Shown: positions 26,042 to 38,980, counted from the first letter of the stretch. The stretch: DNA of 64,000 bases from Platycnemis pennipes (GCA_933228895.1 OW121850.1:33737773-33801772); one strand, 5' to 3'. The notes: generated from the letters alone by a model not told the origin. Numbers and translations are program-made.

Positions 26042-28050
26042 CATCAAATATATCTTTCTTAGGCCTGAACACAAACGGTCTCAACAATTTGTTCATTCCG
26101 CTGACGAAGTGTTTACATTTTGAAATCTCAGTTCCGTAGTTCATTAATGAAACAAAACTAGAACAACCAAATATTTACATTTAACCAACTCAATGAGCAG
26201 CAGGAATGAAATGACCATATTTATTTAAAAACAATCAGGAATGTTCCATACGAATACACTCTTAAAGCCTTCGGAACATATAATAACGTTACGCATCTTA
26301 AACAAACCAGATTCAGGTGTGATGTGGGGGAAACGTTCCATATTAATAGAATTATCTTTCTATTAATAATAAGTTCCGAATTATATCTGCCCTGTTGTGT
26401 GTAAATCTAAGAGACGAGTATAATACAGGGATAATGTGGGTATGATAACTCAAATGTTGGCCACCTGAATGACTTGTAAATGAAGCTTTTATAGCAACAG
26501 TAAAAAGTGCTGTTCAAAGCGCCAAATTTTAATACACATTTTTATTGAATATAGTGAATAGATTATTCCTCTGCAAAAAGCCTATTTCACTATTTCATCG
26601 ACGGTTAGGATAAAAATTATAATTTCTTTTTGACATCGACTTTAAAAATTACTAGTAATCATATTCCTAAAGAGCATCCGTTTATGCAGTTTTATTAGAC
26701 TATGTTTATATCCCGCATGATAGAATTTTCGGAAGGTGGAACTACTGCATAAAGAAATGCAAAAAGGCTGCGCTGCATGAACCTCGTTACTGGTTCGAAT
26801 TTGAACAGTGGGTAGAGCCAGAAAAAAACATTCTCGTATACTGAGCACAGCTTTTGCCCTCTTACTGCAATGCCACTCACATAAATGCCCAACATCAGAG
26901 CCAAATATCAAATCCGGATACCGGATATTTTAGAGTAGCTATTCCAATTTCGCCACAATCAGTAAGCCTTAACCAGAAAGTCAAAAACTTTTGTATGGTT
27001 TAAGGCCGATCGCGAAAAATGAGGACGGACTAACAACATTCCCAGCTGGCTGCCACAATTCAAAATCATAGGAAAAATTGAGGACGTAACAATACAGTCA
27101 GATACTAAAGGAAACCATGCCTGAAAAATTAATTTTAATCAAAATTTAAATTGTGGTAATGAACGTTTCACGACAACATTTTCCCACTTGGTTATCTTTC
27201 AATCAAACAATATGCGTCAGGGATATTTTAGTGAGGAACTTCATATTTCTTCCTTTCCTCCGTTTGCCATATACTTCCCTGTACAGTCACGCATCCCTTC
27301 ACACTTTTTCCTTTCGGGTAAGGCACAGAGTAGCAAAGACCTAACTGTAGCTGGTAAACAAATCAAACTGGCTCCGGTTTATTAGTTTCCTTCCCTCCCC
27401 CCCCCCTCCTTGCTTGCGATAACATTGAAAATGCAATCGCTTTTCCAATTATCCACGGTGCCCATTGTTGTATGAACGTTAAAAAAACGGAAGTATAAAT
27501 GACGCAAAGGAATACATAGGAAGTCTTAAGAAAAGAGAATATTTTTTTAAATTTCGGATAGAATAATGGTGGCAATAACAAGTATATTTTCATCCACTTA
27601 CGCCAGTAACTCATGGGCAGGCACGGATGAAATCACGATATATGACCGGCAAGCAAGGAACAGCCAGTAAAAATGAAAGTGTAAATATGTTTATTTTACT
27701 AGAGAATGTCTTCCCTGAAAACACCAAAACAGATGTAAGAATATAAAAGAAAACCCTGCTGATGATTATTAATGGCAATTCTTTTTGTAATTCAACCTCA
27801 CTAAATCATAATGCAAATAAGTTTAAGGTGATTAAAATCCTATGTAAAAATCGCAAATAGTGTGACGTGATTTAGTATGTAACCTTCAATCGTTTTATCT
27901 CAGCAAAATATCCAAGACGCAACATTTTCCGATAAATGAGTAGCAGAAATAATACTTGGCAAAAACTGATAGATTAAACGCTGGAGATTACCATCATAAA
28001 CGGACAGCGGATTACACCTGGAAAGAAATGAGCGGTTGAAACCATTTTTT
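26042..28050. other. Non-coding AT-rich stretch
   Basis: No gene or RNA recognised. A run of ten C residues interrupts a pyrimidine tract near 27400. Confidence 0.4.
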
Positions 28051-28055
28051 CACCT

Positions 28056-28720
28056 TCAAGATACGCCTCGGAAATGAAGCACCCAATTGACAGAGAGTTT
28101 GGGATCGTGACAACCTTGCGTCTGGTCCCACGAACTATCGGACGAAGGTCGAGGAGGTGAGGGAGACCAGTAGGAGGACGAAGAGGAGGTAAGACCTCTC
28201 GAGGCAAGAGGTGAGAGATCTCTGCGGAGAAGTGACATCATGAGGAGGTGAAACATCACATTGCGACGAGTGCGGAGAGATACCCTACCGGTGGCCGACC
28301 AATTATGGTGAAGGGGTGCTGCCAGCAAGGAAGGGCGGGGTGAAATGGAGTGCTTAAAGATCACTGAAGGCAGAAAGTGAGACATGAGGTATGTGGAAAA
28401 CGGGAAGCGCGGAAACAAATCTTGCGTGCGTGTGATTGGAGGAAATCCTAGAATGAAGTGGGGAAATTTCGGATGCGTGGGTGAGTTCCCGAAAGGCAAG
28501 GGAAGGGGGAAATTTAACGTGCCATTCGCAGACAGGGGAAGCTTTAAAATGGCAGGGGCGAGACTGAGAGGTTCAGAACTTATCCGCACAGCTAGCTGGA
28601 AAGATTCGGGGTGCAAACGGAGAAAGTGACACAGAGACAGGAGAGAAGTCCTAGCTTTCTTCTGTGGCGTTCGTTCTCAGCGGGCGGCGTGGAAAGAACG
28701 GATAGGGTAAAAACAGTGTC
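28056..28720. other. GC-rich island with a 186-codon minus frame
   Basis: A moderately CpG-rich block. The minus-strand frame 28616-28056 is Ser/Pro/Leu/Arg-rich without a recognised domain, and I see no supported acceptor or donor. It is more likely a regulatory island than a gene. Confidence 0.3.
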
Positions 28721-29099
28721 ACTTCTGCGAGTGACGATCGCGTCCTCGCTATCCTACTCTATCAATCAACAGGCAAGAACAAAGAGATAACACTTGAAGA
28801 AAAAGGAGCAATCGGAGATAGAGACGAATTCAGTATCATCACCGATTAGCATGCGCACGGAGATACCGAATGAACTGAACAGTTATTTGTTTTTTCTATT
28901 TTGAGAAAAATAAGTGCCCACCAGGGTGAATTACTTGTAATATTTTCAGCTAGAAATTCAGTAATATCTGCCAGCTAAAACTCGCTACACAATGGCCGTA
29001 TAATCATTTCGGGTTTCCTTATGGTGTTAAGAGTGAGTTAACGCACGAATACTGCCGGTCCATGAAATTTCACCAGCATCCTCCAATTAATCGAGATCT

Positions 29100-29990
29100 G
29101 GAACCTGAAGACGTTCGCTACTAATCTCAAATCAAGAAGAGACCACTCCAGCCCCGCTCGACTCCCGTGAAGTGGTACGGGGGGTCAGTAGAACGATCGT
29201 AGTTTGGTCTCTCCCGTTCTCTCTCTGCCTTCCCATTCAGCGAATAGGACGAGGGGAGGGATAAAGGGAGAGAGAAGTGTAGAAAGAGCGAGGGAGTGGG
29301 AGGAGTAAAAAGAGGAGGAGCCTACTCACTCCCTCATAGAACGAGCCCTCCTCACAGAGAGGGAAGAGGAGGGGGCCGCTGTTGTGGCGCACGTGCCAGG
29401 AGGGGGAGTGAAAAGAGGGCGGCAGTGAGGACTAGGGTGGGAGGGGTGGGGTCGGGAGCAGGAGGTGAGCGAGGAGGGTGGGGGAGTGGGTTCGCTCCTC
29501 TCTCCTTGGTGCCGACTGCATTGTCGCGCGGGACACCGCAGGAGTAAGAAGGAGACGACCTCGAGAGGAGAGACTCGGATAGGGAAGAGAAGAGCGAGAG
29601 AACCCAAGAAGCGGTAGGAGCTGCCCGGAGGACCGACGACTCAATCCCCCACGCCGAGGGAAAAAGGCTTTTCGGACCTGTCGAGGGGGCATACACAGAA
29701 AGGTGACGGTGAATGGACGCTTGGGAAGGGACTCGGCGGAAAGGTGTGGACGCGGACGGGACGAACGTTCCTCCAAACTCAAATCCCTTTCCGGGTCCAA
29801 TGAGTGGTACTCTCCCTGGAGCGAGGGCTGCTCAGAGATTTGAGAAAGGAAAAAGTGCTGCATGAGAGGAGCCATCCCTGAGACACCTAGTGCAATCCAT
29901 TCATTCGAAGTGGGTTGAGCAGGAGAGTATTTCCGACCAAGGAGAGAAGAAAGGGGGTGTGTTCCCTGACGAGATCGACGGAGCAGCGAG
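29100..29990. promoter_or_regulatory. Purine- and CpG-rich island upstream of a TATA promoter
   Basis: A + strand GGAGG/GAGAG-rich, CpG-containing block of about 900 bases leads directly into the TATA box at 29993. It contains TTCATTCGAA at 29900-29909, a STAT-like half-site pair with four-base spacing. Frames on both strands are open through composition. Position and content fit a proximal promoter; no direct evidence of activity is available from sequence. Confidence 0.4.
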
Positions 29991-29992
29991 GA

Positions 29993-29998
29993 TATAAG
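29993..29998 (+). promoter_or_regulatory. TATA box (TATAAG) of an upstream promoter
   Basis: TATAAG sits 26 bases before an initiator-like CCAGTG whose A is at 30019. The leader from there to 30123 contains no ATG, and the first ATG begins a short exon with a consensus donor. The combined arrangement is what makes this box credible. Confidence 0.55.
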
Positions 29999-30018
29999 AC
30001 GGTCCCCGCCCCCTAGCC

Positions 30019-30145
30019 AGTGTTATCAAGGGGGAGAGAGAGAGACGCGATTATTGCCATCCCACCCACGATTACGCTCCAGAGGATTCGTCAAAGAAGC
30101 GATAAGGAAGCAGAGACGGGAAGATGTTCTGCCTACGCCGCATAG
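30019..30145 (+). CDS. Candidate first exon (ATG at 30124) with consensus donor
   Basis: The predicted transcript start at 30019 is followed by a 105-base leader free of ATG. The ATG at 30124 opens seven codons (MFCLRRI) plus one base, and the exon ends at 30145 before the strong donor GTAAGTG. The split codon is in phase 1. That is exactly the phase needed to join the cytokine exon at 43557, giving MFCLRRI-G-HIVVLLTLVIHLA: a basic n-region joined to the hydrophobic core, a textbook signal peptide. I infer an alternative first exon of the cytokine gene about 13 kb further on. It could instead belong to an unseen gene, because phase agreement alone has a one-in-three chance. Only 30124-30145 would be coding. 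Confidence 0.45.
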
Positions 30146-30149
30146 GTAA

Positions 30150-31255
30150 GTGAAAAGACCGTTTTGTTTACACATGTGCCACGCGAGTTGATATTAACCG
30201 CGCGCGAATAAGTCCTGTTCATGGTGTGAAAAAAGGCGATTCTTCAGGCAAAACACGTAAAAGAGGAGGCAAGGAGGTTTGGGGTAGCTTGGGCACCTGT
30301 TGGCGGTCGCTCGGCTGTCTTAAGCAAGTGGAGGATGAGGGGAAACGAAAACAAAGAGTTTATCTCGGGTGCGATATCCGGCTTATGTATTCGTATCCGA
30401 TTCTCACTTAAGTACCTAGTGCGACCCTTTGTGTATGTTGTGTTTGTAATGAACTTTGTGCCTTGTTTGCCTAGCCTATTTCCTGTCATCGGCTATGACC
30501 TTCTTATTTACATATCTGCACGCCCAGGGTTAGAAAACCGTAGAGATAAGGAGAGCGATAGCGTCAAGTATATCACAGCTTCTTTAAAAGAACAAATGTT
30601 TCGCTCAAATTCCTAGAAATATAACACTTAATTTGGGGCAGTGAAAAATGTTTATCCTGTTTAAAAGATTTATTGCGTCAACTGATCGCCAATGCGCTGT
30701 CACAACTATAGAATCAGAACCAAGAGACAGGAAATAATGCAAGTAAAGGGATTATTTAGCACAACGGAACGTGTTCTTTTCTGCTTACAAAATTTCGGAA
30801 TCCTGATGTTTCCAAAGTACACTCACACATAGGTAATTTTTCCCTTTTTTGACAAAAAGTCGCTATATTTAAACGTTCCCCTGTATTGAATCTTGACTAA
30901 AAGAAGAATGCATTGAAACGTATTTATTAAGAAAATGAAAATAAAGGTAATGCCACGAGGAAGTTTTTCATCGCCGAGAAGAGCTGCATGAGAGTGAATA
31001 ACAAATTACGCTCAAATAATACTCGTAATGACGAGAGAAAAAACATTAACAACGCGTGAAATACTACAGCATTCCTTCCTGCATCCCCTTCAGTCAGTGT
31101 ACATTCCACTAACACTGTCGTTTCAAGAAATAACGCAAAAAGAGTTGTTGAGAAGGCAAGAGGGGAGAGAAATGCGATAGTACATAACCGCTTGAAGAAA
31201 CAGACAGCGATATGGCGAGAGGAGCGGTCGCCAAGGAGTGGGAGTTTTTTTCCGC
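30150..31255. other. Non-coding stretch, possible intron
   Basis: Begins with the donor at 30146 and continues as AT-rich DNA with short open frames lacking features. No exon was recognised. Confidence 0.35.
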
Positions 31256-31256
31256 A

Positions 31257-31713
31257 GCAGACGGAGGCTAGGGCTAGTGATTCATTGGGAAGACGGTAGG
31301 CTCGCCCGAAAAGCGCCCCATGATGAGCAGTTGCGAGACTATCGCCCGCTGGATCATCTTCGGGCAGGCGCTGCTCATGGGAATGTTCTCGCACGCTCGC
31401 CCGTGTGGGGCTCTCCCTCGCTCGCATCCCCCTCCTCCCCTCGCCTCCTCCCCAGTAACCTCCGCCAACACACCCTCCTCCCGTCGAGCCAATCTGACCC
31501 AACTTCTTCGCGTCTATCTTCCCCTCAAGAAGCCAATTAATTTATCGCGGATTCTGGGGACCGATGGATGGACGGAATCTCGGCGCTCCCGACTCTCGGC
31601 ACTCCGGACTAAAGAAGCACCGTTGACCTCTCTCTTTCTTTGTCTCCTGCCCTCGCCGCCCGACCCGAGGGGAGAAGCGGACTGTGGTTCAGCATCCACG
31701 GTGAGCCGCGCGG
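31257..31713 (+). CDS. Possible secreted-protein exon, 134-codon frame
   Basis: The polypyrimidine run and CAG at 31248-31256 make a good acceptor. An in-frame stop precedes the ATG at 31320. The first 30 codons are GC3-rich and encode MMSSCETIARW followed by IIFGQALLMGMF and SHARPCG, which resembles a signal peptide with cleavage after SHA. Beyond about residue 35 the frame is Pro/Ser/Arg-rich and unremarkable. A donor-like G|GTGAGAGG at 31714 would end it in phase 1. The exon could belong to a second secreted gene or be an extra 5' exon of the cytokine locus, but it may also be an open frame in a GC island. Confidence 0.22.
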
Positions 31714-31739
31714 GTGAGAGGTGACGACGCGAACACAAA

Positions 31740-34620
31740 TGCGAGTGAAGATGGAGGGATGGGCGAAAAAGACTCAACAGAACTTGGGGTGCCGAGATGT
31801 CTTACGGAATGTTCGGAAGAAATTCGAGCATGGAAATCATGCCATCAGCGTCCAAAATCTGAAGATTTGGATATAGCGACAGAATAGGCGCTCCGGTCGT
31901 GTTTGAGGCCAGTTAATCCAGTATGATAACTAAATTGCGAGCAAAAAGAATGATTTTATTAACTGGCATGTCTACTCCAACAATTTTCCAAATTCATATC
32001 CAATTGATCAACTCCATTCAAATATCAATCTCAACAGCATTTTTCAAATATTTTTAGTTGTAGTTTGATGCAGTGATCAACAGATTAATTCAGCATCAGC
32101 CTAAAAATTTTATTTTTCAAAGATCTTGAGTCTACATTGTACAATGATGCTTTTCGAATAAATCTCACGGCAGCGTAATCGAAAATTTTCATTCTTTCGG
32201 AATTTTTTTCCAGATATTGTTTTCACGTCAAAAAAGCCATAGTAAGGAAACCTAATAGTTGAGGCCAGGAACCTACTGGGACCACTAGAATAATATTTAA
32301 GCATTTAAATGTCACGATATCTGACTTGAGAATAGAAATTACGATCAAAACTCTTAAGTGCTACGAGGTGCTAAGAAGTATTTTTATACTCGTTCATGAA
32401 ACAAAATATCTACGTCTATACACTTTATTTCCAGCTTGATACTCAATTCTACTGCAAAATAAAGTGCAGCTATCATTCAAAAAACCTACGCAGTGGCGAC
32501 ACTGAAAAAATATTTTACTCCAATCACAGAATTTGATCTCTTAAAATACCCAATAAATGCTAAGTTTGATAACAAAATAAGTGAAAGAAAAGAAAATTAC
32601 TAGGAAGACCAAATAGCTTCCATAAACCAACTATATAGGGTCATGAAGAGCAATATGCCTTAACCCAAAACTTATCTTTGAACAGTTTATATACTCGAAG
32701 GAAGAGAATGAAATTCCATTCTAAAAGAGTCCACGATAATGCAGAAATGATACTCTTTTCAGAGAAATAGTGCCCTTAATGACTATCAATGATAATCTTC
32801 AATCCCAAGCTTTATATCACAATCTCAGCTAATTTTGTGGAGAATGTGACATTCAATCTTTCATTTTAACGGCAAAGTAAAAAGGAAAGCTTAGCATACA
32901 AGCAAAAGAAAGCTGGAAAATGAACTTGACAAGCTAATAATCTCATAAAATAATCACAAATGCTCATTGTAATATCCAAAAAAAAGGTTGGTTAACCAAT
33001 ATTTGATGGAAATAGTAGGCTATCCACAAACTGAACGGGGGCACGCTCGGGAGTTTGCTCCAGAACTACGGAGGCGGAACCTTTTTGAAAAAGCTTCTCG
33101 TATGAACCGCGTATGAATGGATGCACAGCACACTCGTGATACTTATTGACTTAGCTATTGATATTGGAGGAACGAGGTATGCCTGCCTTTGGGACCAGTA
33201 ACTTACATTTTAATCATAACAAATGATTCTAACGATAAATATATAGTAAGTCAGCATTAGATTAAGCCATCTATCACAATCAATATGACGACTAGATTGT
33301 GTGAATTAACTAAAACATTAATGTACGCAGTAAGTGAGACCTTCAACATGTGTCGATGAACAATCAACAAACGCAGTCTTTTGATATTAATGGGTTGCTT
33401 CACGTTCATTAACGAGGAATTAGAATTATATTATTATATGAACTCAGATAACGGAAACGGATCAATGCGTAATTAGTCGCTGCAAGAAAACTGCGTCAAA
33501 ATAGGGAAATGACGGCATTGAAAGAATAGAGGCAAGTTTAAAAAAATAACGAAATGAGTGAACTTACTTAACGATTAACTTTTCATCAAGTAACTCATTT
33601 TTAAGAAAAAACTCACTCGATGTAATTCCGATTTCAACCAACAGGAATAAAAGATGCATCTAAGCAAAGAACTCTTTCACACACCCTCGCGGGGGGTCGC
33701 AGGGTATTCCGTAGATGTACTAATCACGTCAAAATCCTTAGATTATTACCCCACACAGTTATATTCATACATAAAGGTTGTATTTCTGCCGTTATGTTGT
33801 AGATTGCCTCTAAATTTGAATGTACACTTCAATTGGTCAATAAACACGCTGTCACTCTACGGATTAGAATTCACAGCATTTTTCCGAGGTCTTGCCCAGA
33901 ACGTTCACGTCCGCATGACCGTAGTTCCGTAGAACAATATAATTTGGCCCTTATTCCGAATAGCGGTAAAGATATAAGCTCGTTAAAGAAACTGGTTCCT
34001 GAGCCACTCCTTCACTTCCCAATTTTGCATGTCAAAATAGAATCCAAAGGGAAGACATTCGACAAAAAGGACATTTAATTCATAATTTATTCGTGAATAA
34101 TCATCACACATTTTTGTCTGCTTATACTAGCCTGCATACCTTCAATCCACACCGTTTCCTTTCACGGCATGTGCAGTTTTGTATTTTAAGCCGGGGGAGG
34201 AGTGGACACCAGTGTCTAATCAGGCCGCAGTTAAATAACTCAAATATAACATATGTATAAAGAAAGCCATATTATTTAATATACTCGGTGTACCGGCATC
34301 ATTACCTTCGCATCCTTTCAAACTCTTACGCTAACATTTAATACAACATTTCGCTTGTACATTCGAGCCCAATATTTTTTCAAGAATTTTAATCTTCCTG
34401 TCTCGTGCACCTCCTCCACTAAACCCACCTGTGTCTTTTCTGGAATTCTATTGCTTTCATTCCATTTAATTTCTAAGCATATTTCAGTTTGGCATTCCGG
34501 TCCTCGTCTACTCTATTTATCATTGCCAAGCAATCACATTCCATTCATTCTCATCCGTGGCTTAAAATCTTTTACACTTCACGACTAACATACTCCTCAG
34601 CCTAATCTCAAACTGACAGT
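31740..34620. other. Long AT-rich non-coding stretch
   Basis: No exon borders, RNA genes or repeats recognised in this interval. Short frames are scattered and featureless. Confidence 0.4.
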
Positions 34621-34637
34621 CCGCGGTAAGAGTTACT

Positions 34638-34716
34638 ATTAAAATATTTTCGTCGGATTAAAATATTTTAATAGTAATATTTTAATAAAATATTTTAATA
34701 AAATATTTTAATAATA
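34638..34716. repeat. AT-only tandem array of AAAATATTTTAAT-type units
   Basis: The palindromic word AAAATATTTT recurs about five times at 14-16 base spacing, making a low-complexity, self-complementary tract. Confidence 0.85.
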
Positions 34717-35079
34717 ATGGAGAAAATACATTGACAAGTAATGATTACTTCGAATAAAACATCCGAGATAACTAATTTTAGATTTTCAGCGACAGTTAAA
34801 TATTTCTTAGCTCCTAAAATAAAGAAAGTAGCCATTTAAGTAGGCAATATGAATTTTTACTGATCATATAAAAATAAATAGACCCTCGTATCGGCCGTAA
34901 TGAGATCACACCTATAATACGGCTATGCATGCATGTTAAACAATACGAAAATTCCAAACCCGATCAAAGAAAGCATAATTTAATAAGTTGTCATGGTAAT
35001 CATAGACCAGCTATAAAGTACGATTTTTCCAGTGAAATCAGTAAGTTCTCACCAAATTTTCCTTTTTTTTCCGAACACT

Positions 35080-35307
35080 AGACCGGAGGGTCCCGGGTTC
35101 AAATCCCGGGCAAGATCCATCTAAATTCCTCGCGATTCGATTTTCTGCGTGTCAGAACTTCGTAGGAAATCGCAGGTGACCCAAGGAAAGGAACTGCCCC
35201 TCCTACTCTGAATGAGTGAATTTCACACGCCGTTGGCTTAGTACAAGGTGAGCTCTACTCTCACCTATCAAAGACCAACCTTCGGGTTGAATCACTGAGT
35301 GAGTGAA
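35080..35307 (+). mobile_element. tRNA-derived SINE, family B, copy 2
   Basis: Starts with a tRNA-like 3' half containing the perfect B box GGTTCAAATCC inside CCCGGGTTCAAATCCCGGG, then carries the family B body: TTTTCTGCGTGTCAG, AAGGAAAGGAACTGCCCC, TTTCACACGCCGTTGG, AGACCAACC.TCGG.TTGAA. It is shorter than the copy at 17900-18206, lacking the A-box half. It ends in GAGTGAGTGAA. Confidence 0.8.
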
Positions 35308-35309
35308 GG

Positions 35310-36640
35310 TTTCATATCTTTCAATTTCTTTTGGAGCTTCATAATATACAATCTATTCAAAATAATACCGTACGTCAAACTTTTACATCTAAAAACAAGA
35401 TGCAACAGTAGGAATGAAATGTGTGCTTCGTGCTTTACGGATAGTAGTATAATCTACCGAGTTGATGGAAGCATTAGATATCTTATGCGAAAATAGTGTC
35501 CTCTTTCATAATCATGCATTAAATGCCGCGCCTGTTCCTGTGTGTTCTACTAGGTGGCTACTACTTACTGACGGAACTAGATTAATTACAGTTGAGGTGC
35601 AAATTATAGGGCATCATGCCGACGAAAAACGTCGATGACTGCCTATTACGAGCGGTACAGAACTGGTGACGGCACTGATGACAGGAAATATCAAGATGGA
35701 GGAGAGATGAGAAGACACTGGGGATTAAAAGTAAAGAGTTTTCACAAGGGAGGCATTTAATGTCTGGCAATTATCCGAACCGCTTATTTAACAAGCATGA
35801 AGTGCCACTGAAAATTTTGAGGAAGGTGTTGCTGAGGTGACGGTCACCCAATTTCTGCTGACCTCATTAGAACAAACAAAATAAATTTTTAATGACGACT
35901 TATTTGCTTCGGCGCAATCCACAAAATAAGTGTAAATTTGAGTACAACGTAGTTTCATTAATCTATTTCGAGTCACTCAGTAATTTCATGCTATAAATGT
36001 ACCCGTAAACATAATGCATATGGAACCTCCACACATTAGTCCAGAACTAATTTGACTTATTTTCACGTAATACAAGAAAATTACTTCATTAGTGCAATAG
36101 TTCACTGGTATTAATGAAAATAAAAACAGATAATTCTTTAAAATATCAGCCCAGAGGACGTAGAATATTTTTAGAATGCGCAGAGCGTATCAAAATATCC
36201 ACAATCAACTTTGAAACAACATGAAAATTGACGAGGGCAAAAATTTGCCAAAAAATATGCCTAGATGACATCTAAAAGACATGTGCAAAAACTACTTGAG
36301 CCGATATAGACCTGATGCTGTACGTTAAAAAACACGGTGACCACGAGAATCAAGCATTACCCATCAATTGGTATAAAAAAGTTCAGGATTTCACATACTT
36401 CATAAGTCATGGCGAATTTCCACGCACACTACCAAAGGGCAATTCGGCACTTCTGGGGAAAAAAATATTCTAGAACCCTATGAGACACCAATTTAACGAC
36501 GGGTAATAGAATAACGCTTGTTTCGTCGATTACCAAAAAAAAAGCAAACTCGGCTTAAAACTACTGTGCGACGCGATTTCAGCAATTACGAACTTCACAA
36601 AAAAGAAATGCCCATCCATGCCCTAGGCAGGAGTCGACCG
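35310..36640. other. Non-coding AT-rich stretch
   Basis: No gene recognised. An isolated TATAAAAAAG lies at 36372 without other promoter features beside it. Confidence 0.4.
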
Positions 36641-37330
36641 ATGGTCTCGCCGAGTGGCAATCGAGAGAGCGGGCACCTTCAGTCGCGACCGGATGGACGC
36701 ATTCCAACTGGATGCCGAAGTGGTGGACCCGCGTATCGACTCGAGTGGACCGGGAGGAATTGGGTGGAAAGAAGGACGCGAAACTGTCGGGCTGCTCAAC
36801 CGACGGCGCGGACGCTTAGAGCGCGGCGGTGCGGTGTCCGCCCGCCCGTCAGCCTCGAGAACCGCATCTCGCCTCTGAATGAACGGGGGGAGGGGGTGAG
36901 CGCCTTCCCCGACCGACCGAACAACCGACTGGAGCCAAGCGCACGGGGAGGGCGAGAGAGTAGGAGGGATGAGGAGGCGAGTGCACGCGCTATCTCACTC
37001 TCTCTCTCTCTCTCGCACGACGTCACCGTGACGTTTCGAAACGTCACAGATAATAAAAGTTTTTCCGCGCCGTGATGGGTAGGGGAATGAATAAGGAGGG
37101 AGGGAGGGAGTGTCCTCCGTTATCCCACGAACACATGCTTGTATTACGCGTACAGTCGCGATGAAGAGGAATTCCTCCGAGAGGAAGGATTTGGCCTCTT
37201 CGCCCCAGACTGAGGAAGTGGTTTTTCACGGTACGGTCGGCCGCGGGCGTACGCATTCGTTCGCCCCTCCCCTCCTGTTTCGCCTCTCCCTCTCCACCAC
37301 CTGCTCCTTCACGAAAAGAGGTGACAATCC
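36640..37330. promoter_or_regulatory. CpG island with (CT)n and CRE-type palindrome
   Basis: A dense CpG block holds a (CT)n run at 36993-37014, a binding sequence type for GAGA-like factors, followed by GACGTCACC and then the perfect palindrome at 37028-37047. An ATAATAAAAG TATA-like word follows near 37052. The layout is promoter-like. Frames up to 185 codons cross it, but no exon can be assigned with confidence. Confidence 0.45.
37028..37047. promoter_or_regulatory. Perfect 20-bp palindrome GTGACGTTTCGAAACGTCAC
   Basis: Contains two inward TGACGT/ACGTCA half sites (CREB/ATF-type bZIP motif) around TTCGAA. A third half site, GACGTCAC, lies just upstream at 37020-37026. The symmetry is exact. 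Confidence 0.8.
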
Positions 37331-37429
37331 ACCGTTCTTTTTTTTGCGGAAAACATTGTCCGCGCGCGCAGGGGGAGATATGATACAACAGAATGGCACC
37401 TATTGTTTACATAGACCTGCGTGAGTCTG

Positions 37430-38880
37430 ACCCGTGCAAATATGTACCCGTTTATCCTTTCCCGAGAACGACAAGAGTTACGCGATTTATTTTGGCTCTC
37501 ACGATCACCTTGGCAAGGGGGTTTACAGAAGTCTATGCCAACACGCCCATTTACGTCATTGCATCTTGATTGCAATCGATTTTCATCCAATCGGAGAAGG
37601 ATTCCCCTACAACAGCCGCTTTTTCCTCCTTTCCTTCACGCTGTACGCATCTGGGTAAAGTAACTTCCCAAGAGAACCACAGCCGTTGCTTTATTTGTTG
37701 ACCAAACCAGCAAGGCATTTGTTTGGCAAGTTAATTATAGCGAGAGTAGCACCACCCTGAAAGAATGTTCGACAAAAATCATGCAGCATAAAAGTCTTTA
37801 AATTCGCCGTGCAAGCCTCGAAAAAGAATATATTAATATTTTAAACGATAAGTGACCGCGTAATATTTTTTAGGAAAGCAGAAAATACACTTGTTTACAT
37901 TTTAGGAGACACAACATCGAGAATTTCAAAGGCTGAAAGATTTATGCGTGGAAGATAATTTTATTGTTTTACTGATTTTTGATATTTTTTTAATCACAGT
38001 TGTTAACCAATTACAGTAATTATTGTGAACTGGAGCAATAAATAACTTAAGCGATAAGCGTAAAAATATTCTATTACCAGCAAATCGACCAGTAAAGGGA
38101 AAGAATGCATCCGCACACCCCTCAATTGATTTCCTATTTAAAAATAGTGACGTAGAGCTATTGATACAGACCATAAAGACTACAGTTGTAATAAAATCAT
38201 TTTTTTAAATAATTTTACGAGTAGCTCGTATGCTCTTCGATTCGAAGTTTGGTAGTTGATGCTAAGCAACGTGATTTGCTAACATTGCTGTCATTGACTA
38301 TAATCGTGGTGAACTGAATGCATTCCATTAATACAGTTGCTGCATTATTTCCATATTATTTTCATACTGAGTCAGGAAGGAACAAACTTTGATAAGACTA
38401 AGGACTGATTCCGATACTAACCACCAAATCAACTCAAATTCCTTCAAATTTGCTTCCGCACATCACGTGAAAATCAATGTTGCAAGAGCTGCATTGTATT
38501 CAGCAGTACGTTTGGCTGTAAAATTATATAAGTCCTAGAGTTTTGTCAGGGGTGTACCCGCAAACAATAATGGAAAATCGGAAACAATAAAGAGTTTAAC
38601 TGAAAAATGTGCTGCTGAAACGGGTCTTTAATTCTCCTATTCAATACCTGGATAATGACTGTATGGGAATCATTTTCGAAACTCGTAGCCATAAACATTA
38701 AGCACTTGGGAACAAGTTTTTCTCACCAGGAGCGAAAAGGAAATACCAAAGATGGATTTCAAGGGAATTTCTCGCAGGCTTCTCACGGGGCAGATCCGAG
38801 CATCTTCATCAAATCTCTCCCACCTCCTCCTACTTTGAACGCACCAATCCCCTTATTTCATCCCGTAGCGGTGATTTGAC
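37430..38880. other. Non-coding stretch
   Basis: Mostly AT-rich with short frames on both strands. No gene, RNA or repeat recognised. Confidence 0.4.
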
Positions 38881-38980
38881 AAAACAAAAACAAATGAAGC
38901 CGTCGTTTCTATTCCCCGCCGCCGTCGCCCTCTCGATGCAGCGGCCCTTTCACTCTTGGTCCACACCGCCCAAACGTTCT

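Noticed and set aside
29296..29875. Several frames of 83-147 codons in the purine-rich island
   Set aside because: Open on both strands at once; low-complexity Pro/Ser/Arg or Gly/Arg content.
36518..37075. 185-codon + frame over the CpG island
   Set aside because: Ends in the (CT)n run and the CRE palindrome, so regulatory DNA is the better reading.
37393..37420. ATG exon with GTGAGT donor in phase 1 near 37420
   Set aside because: The ATG is not the first in any plausible leader and there is no nearby TATA or initiator. Phase agreement alone is weak.
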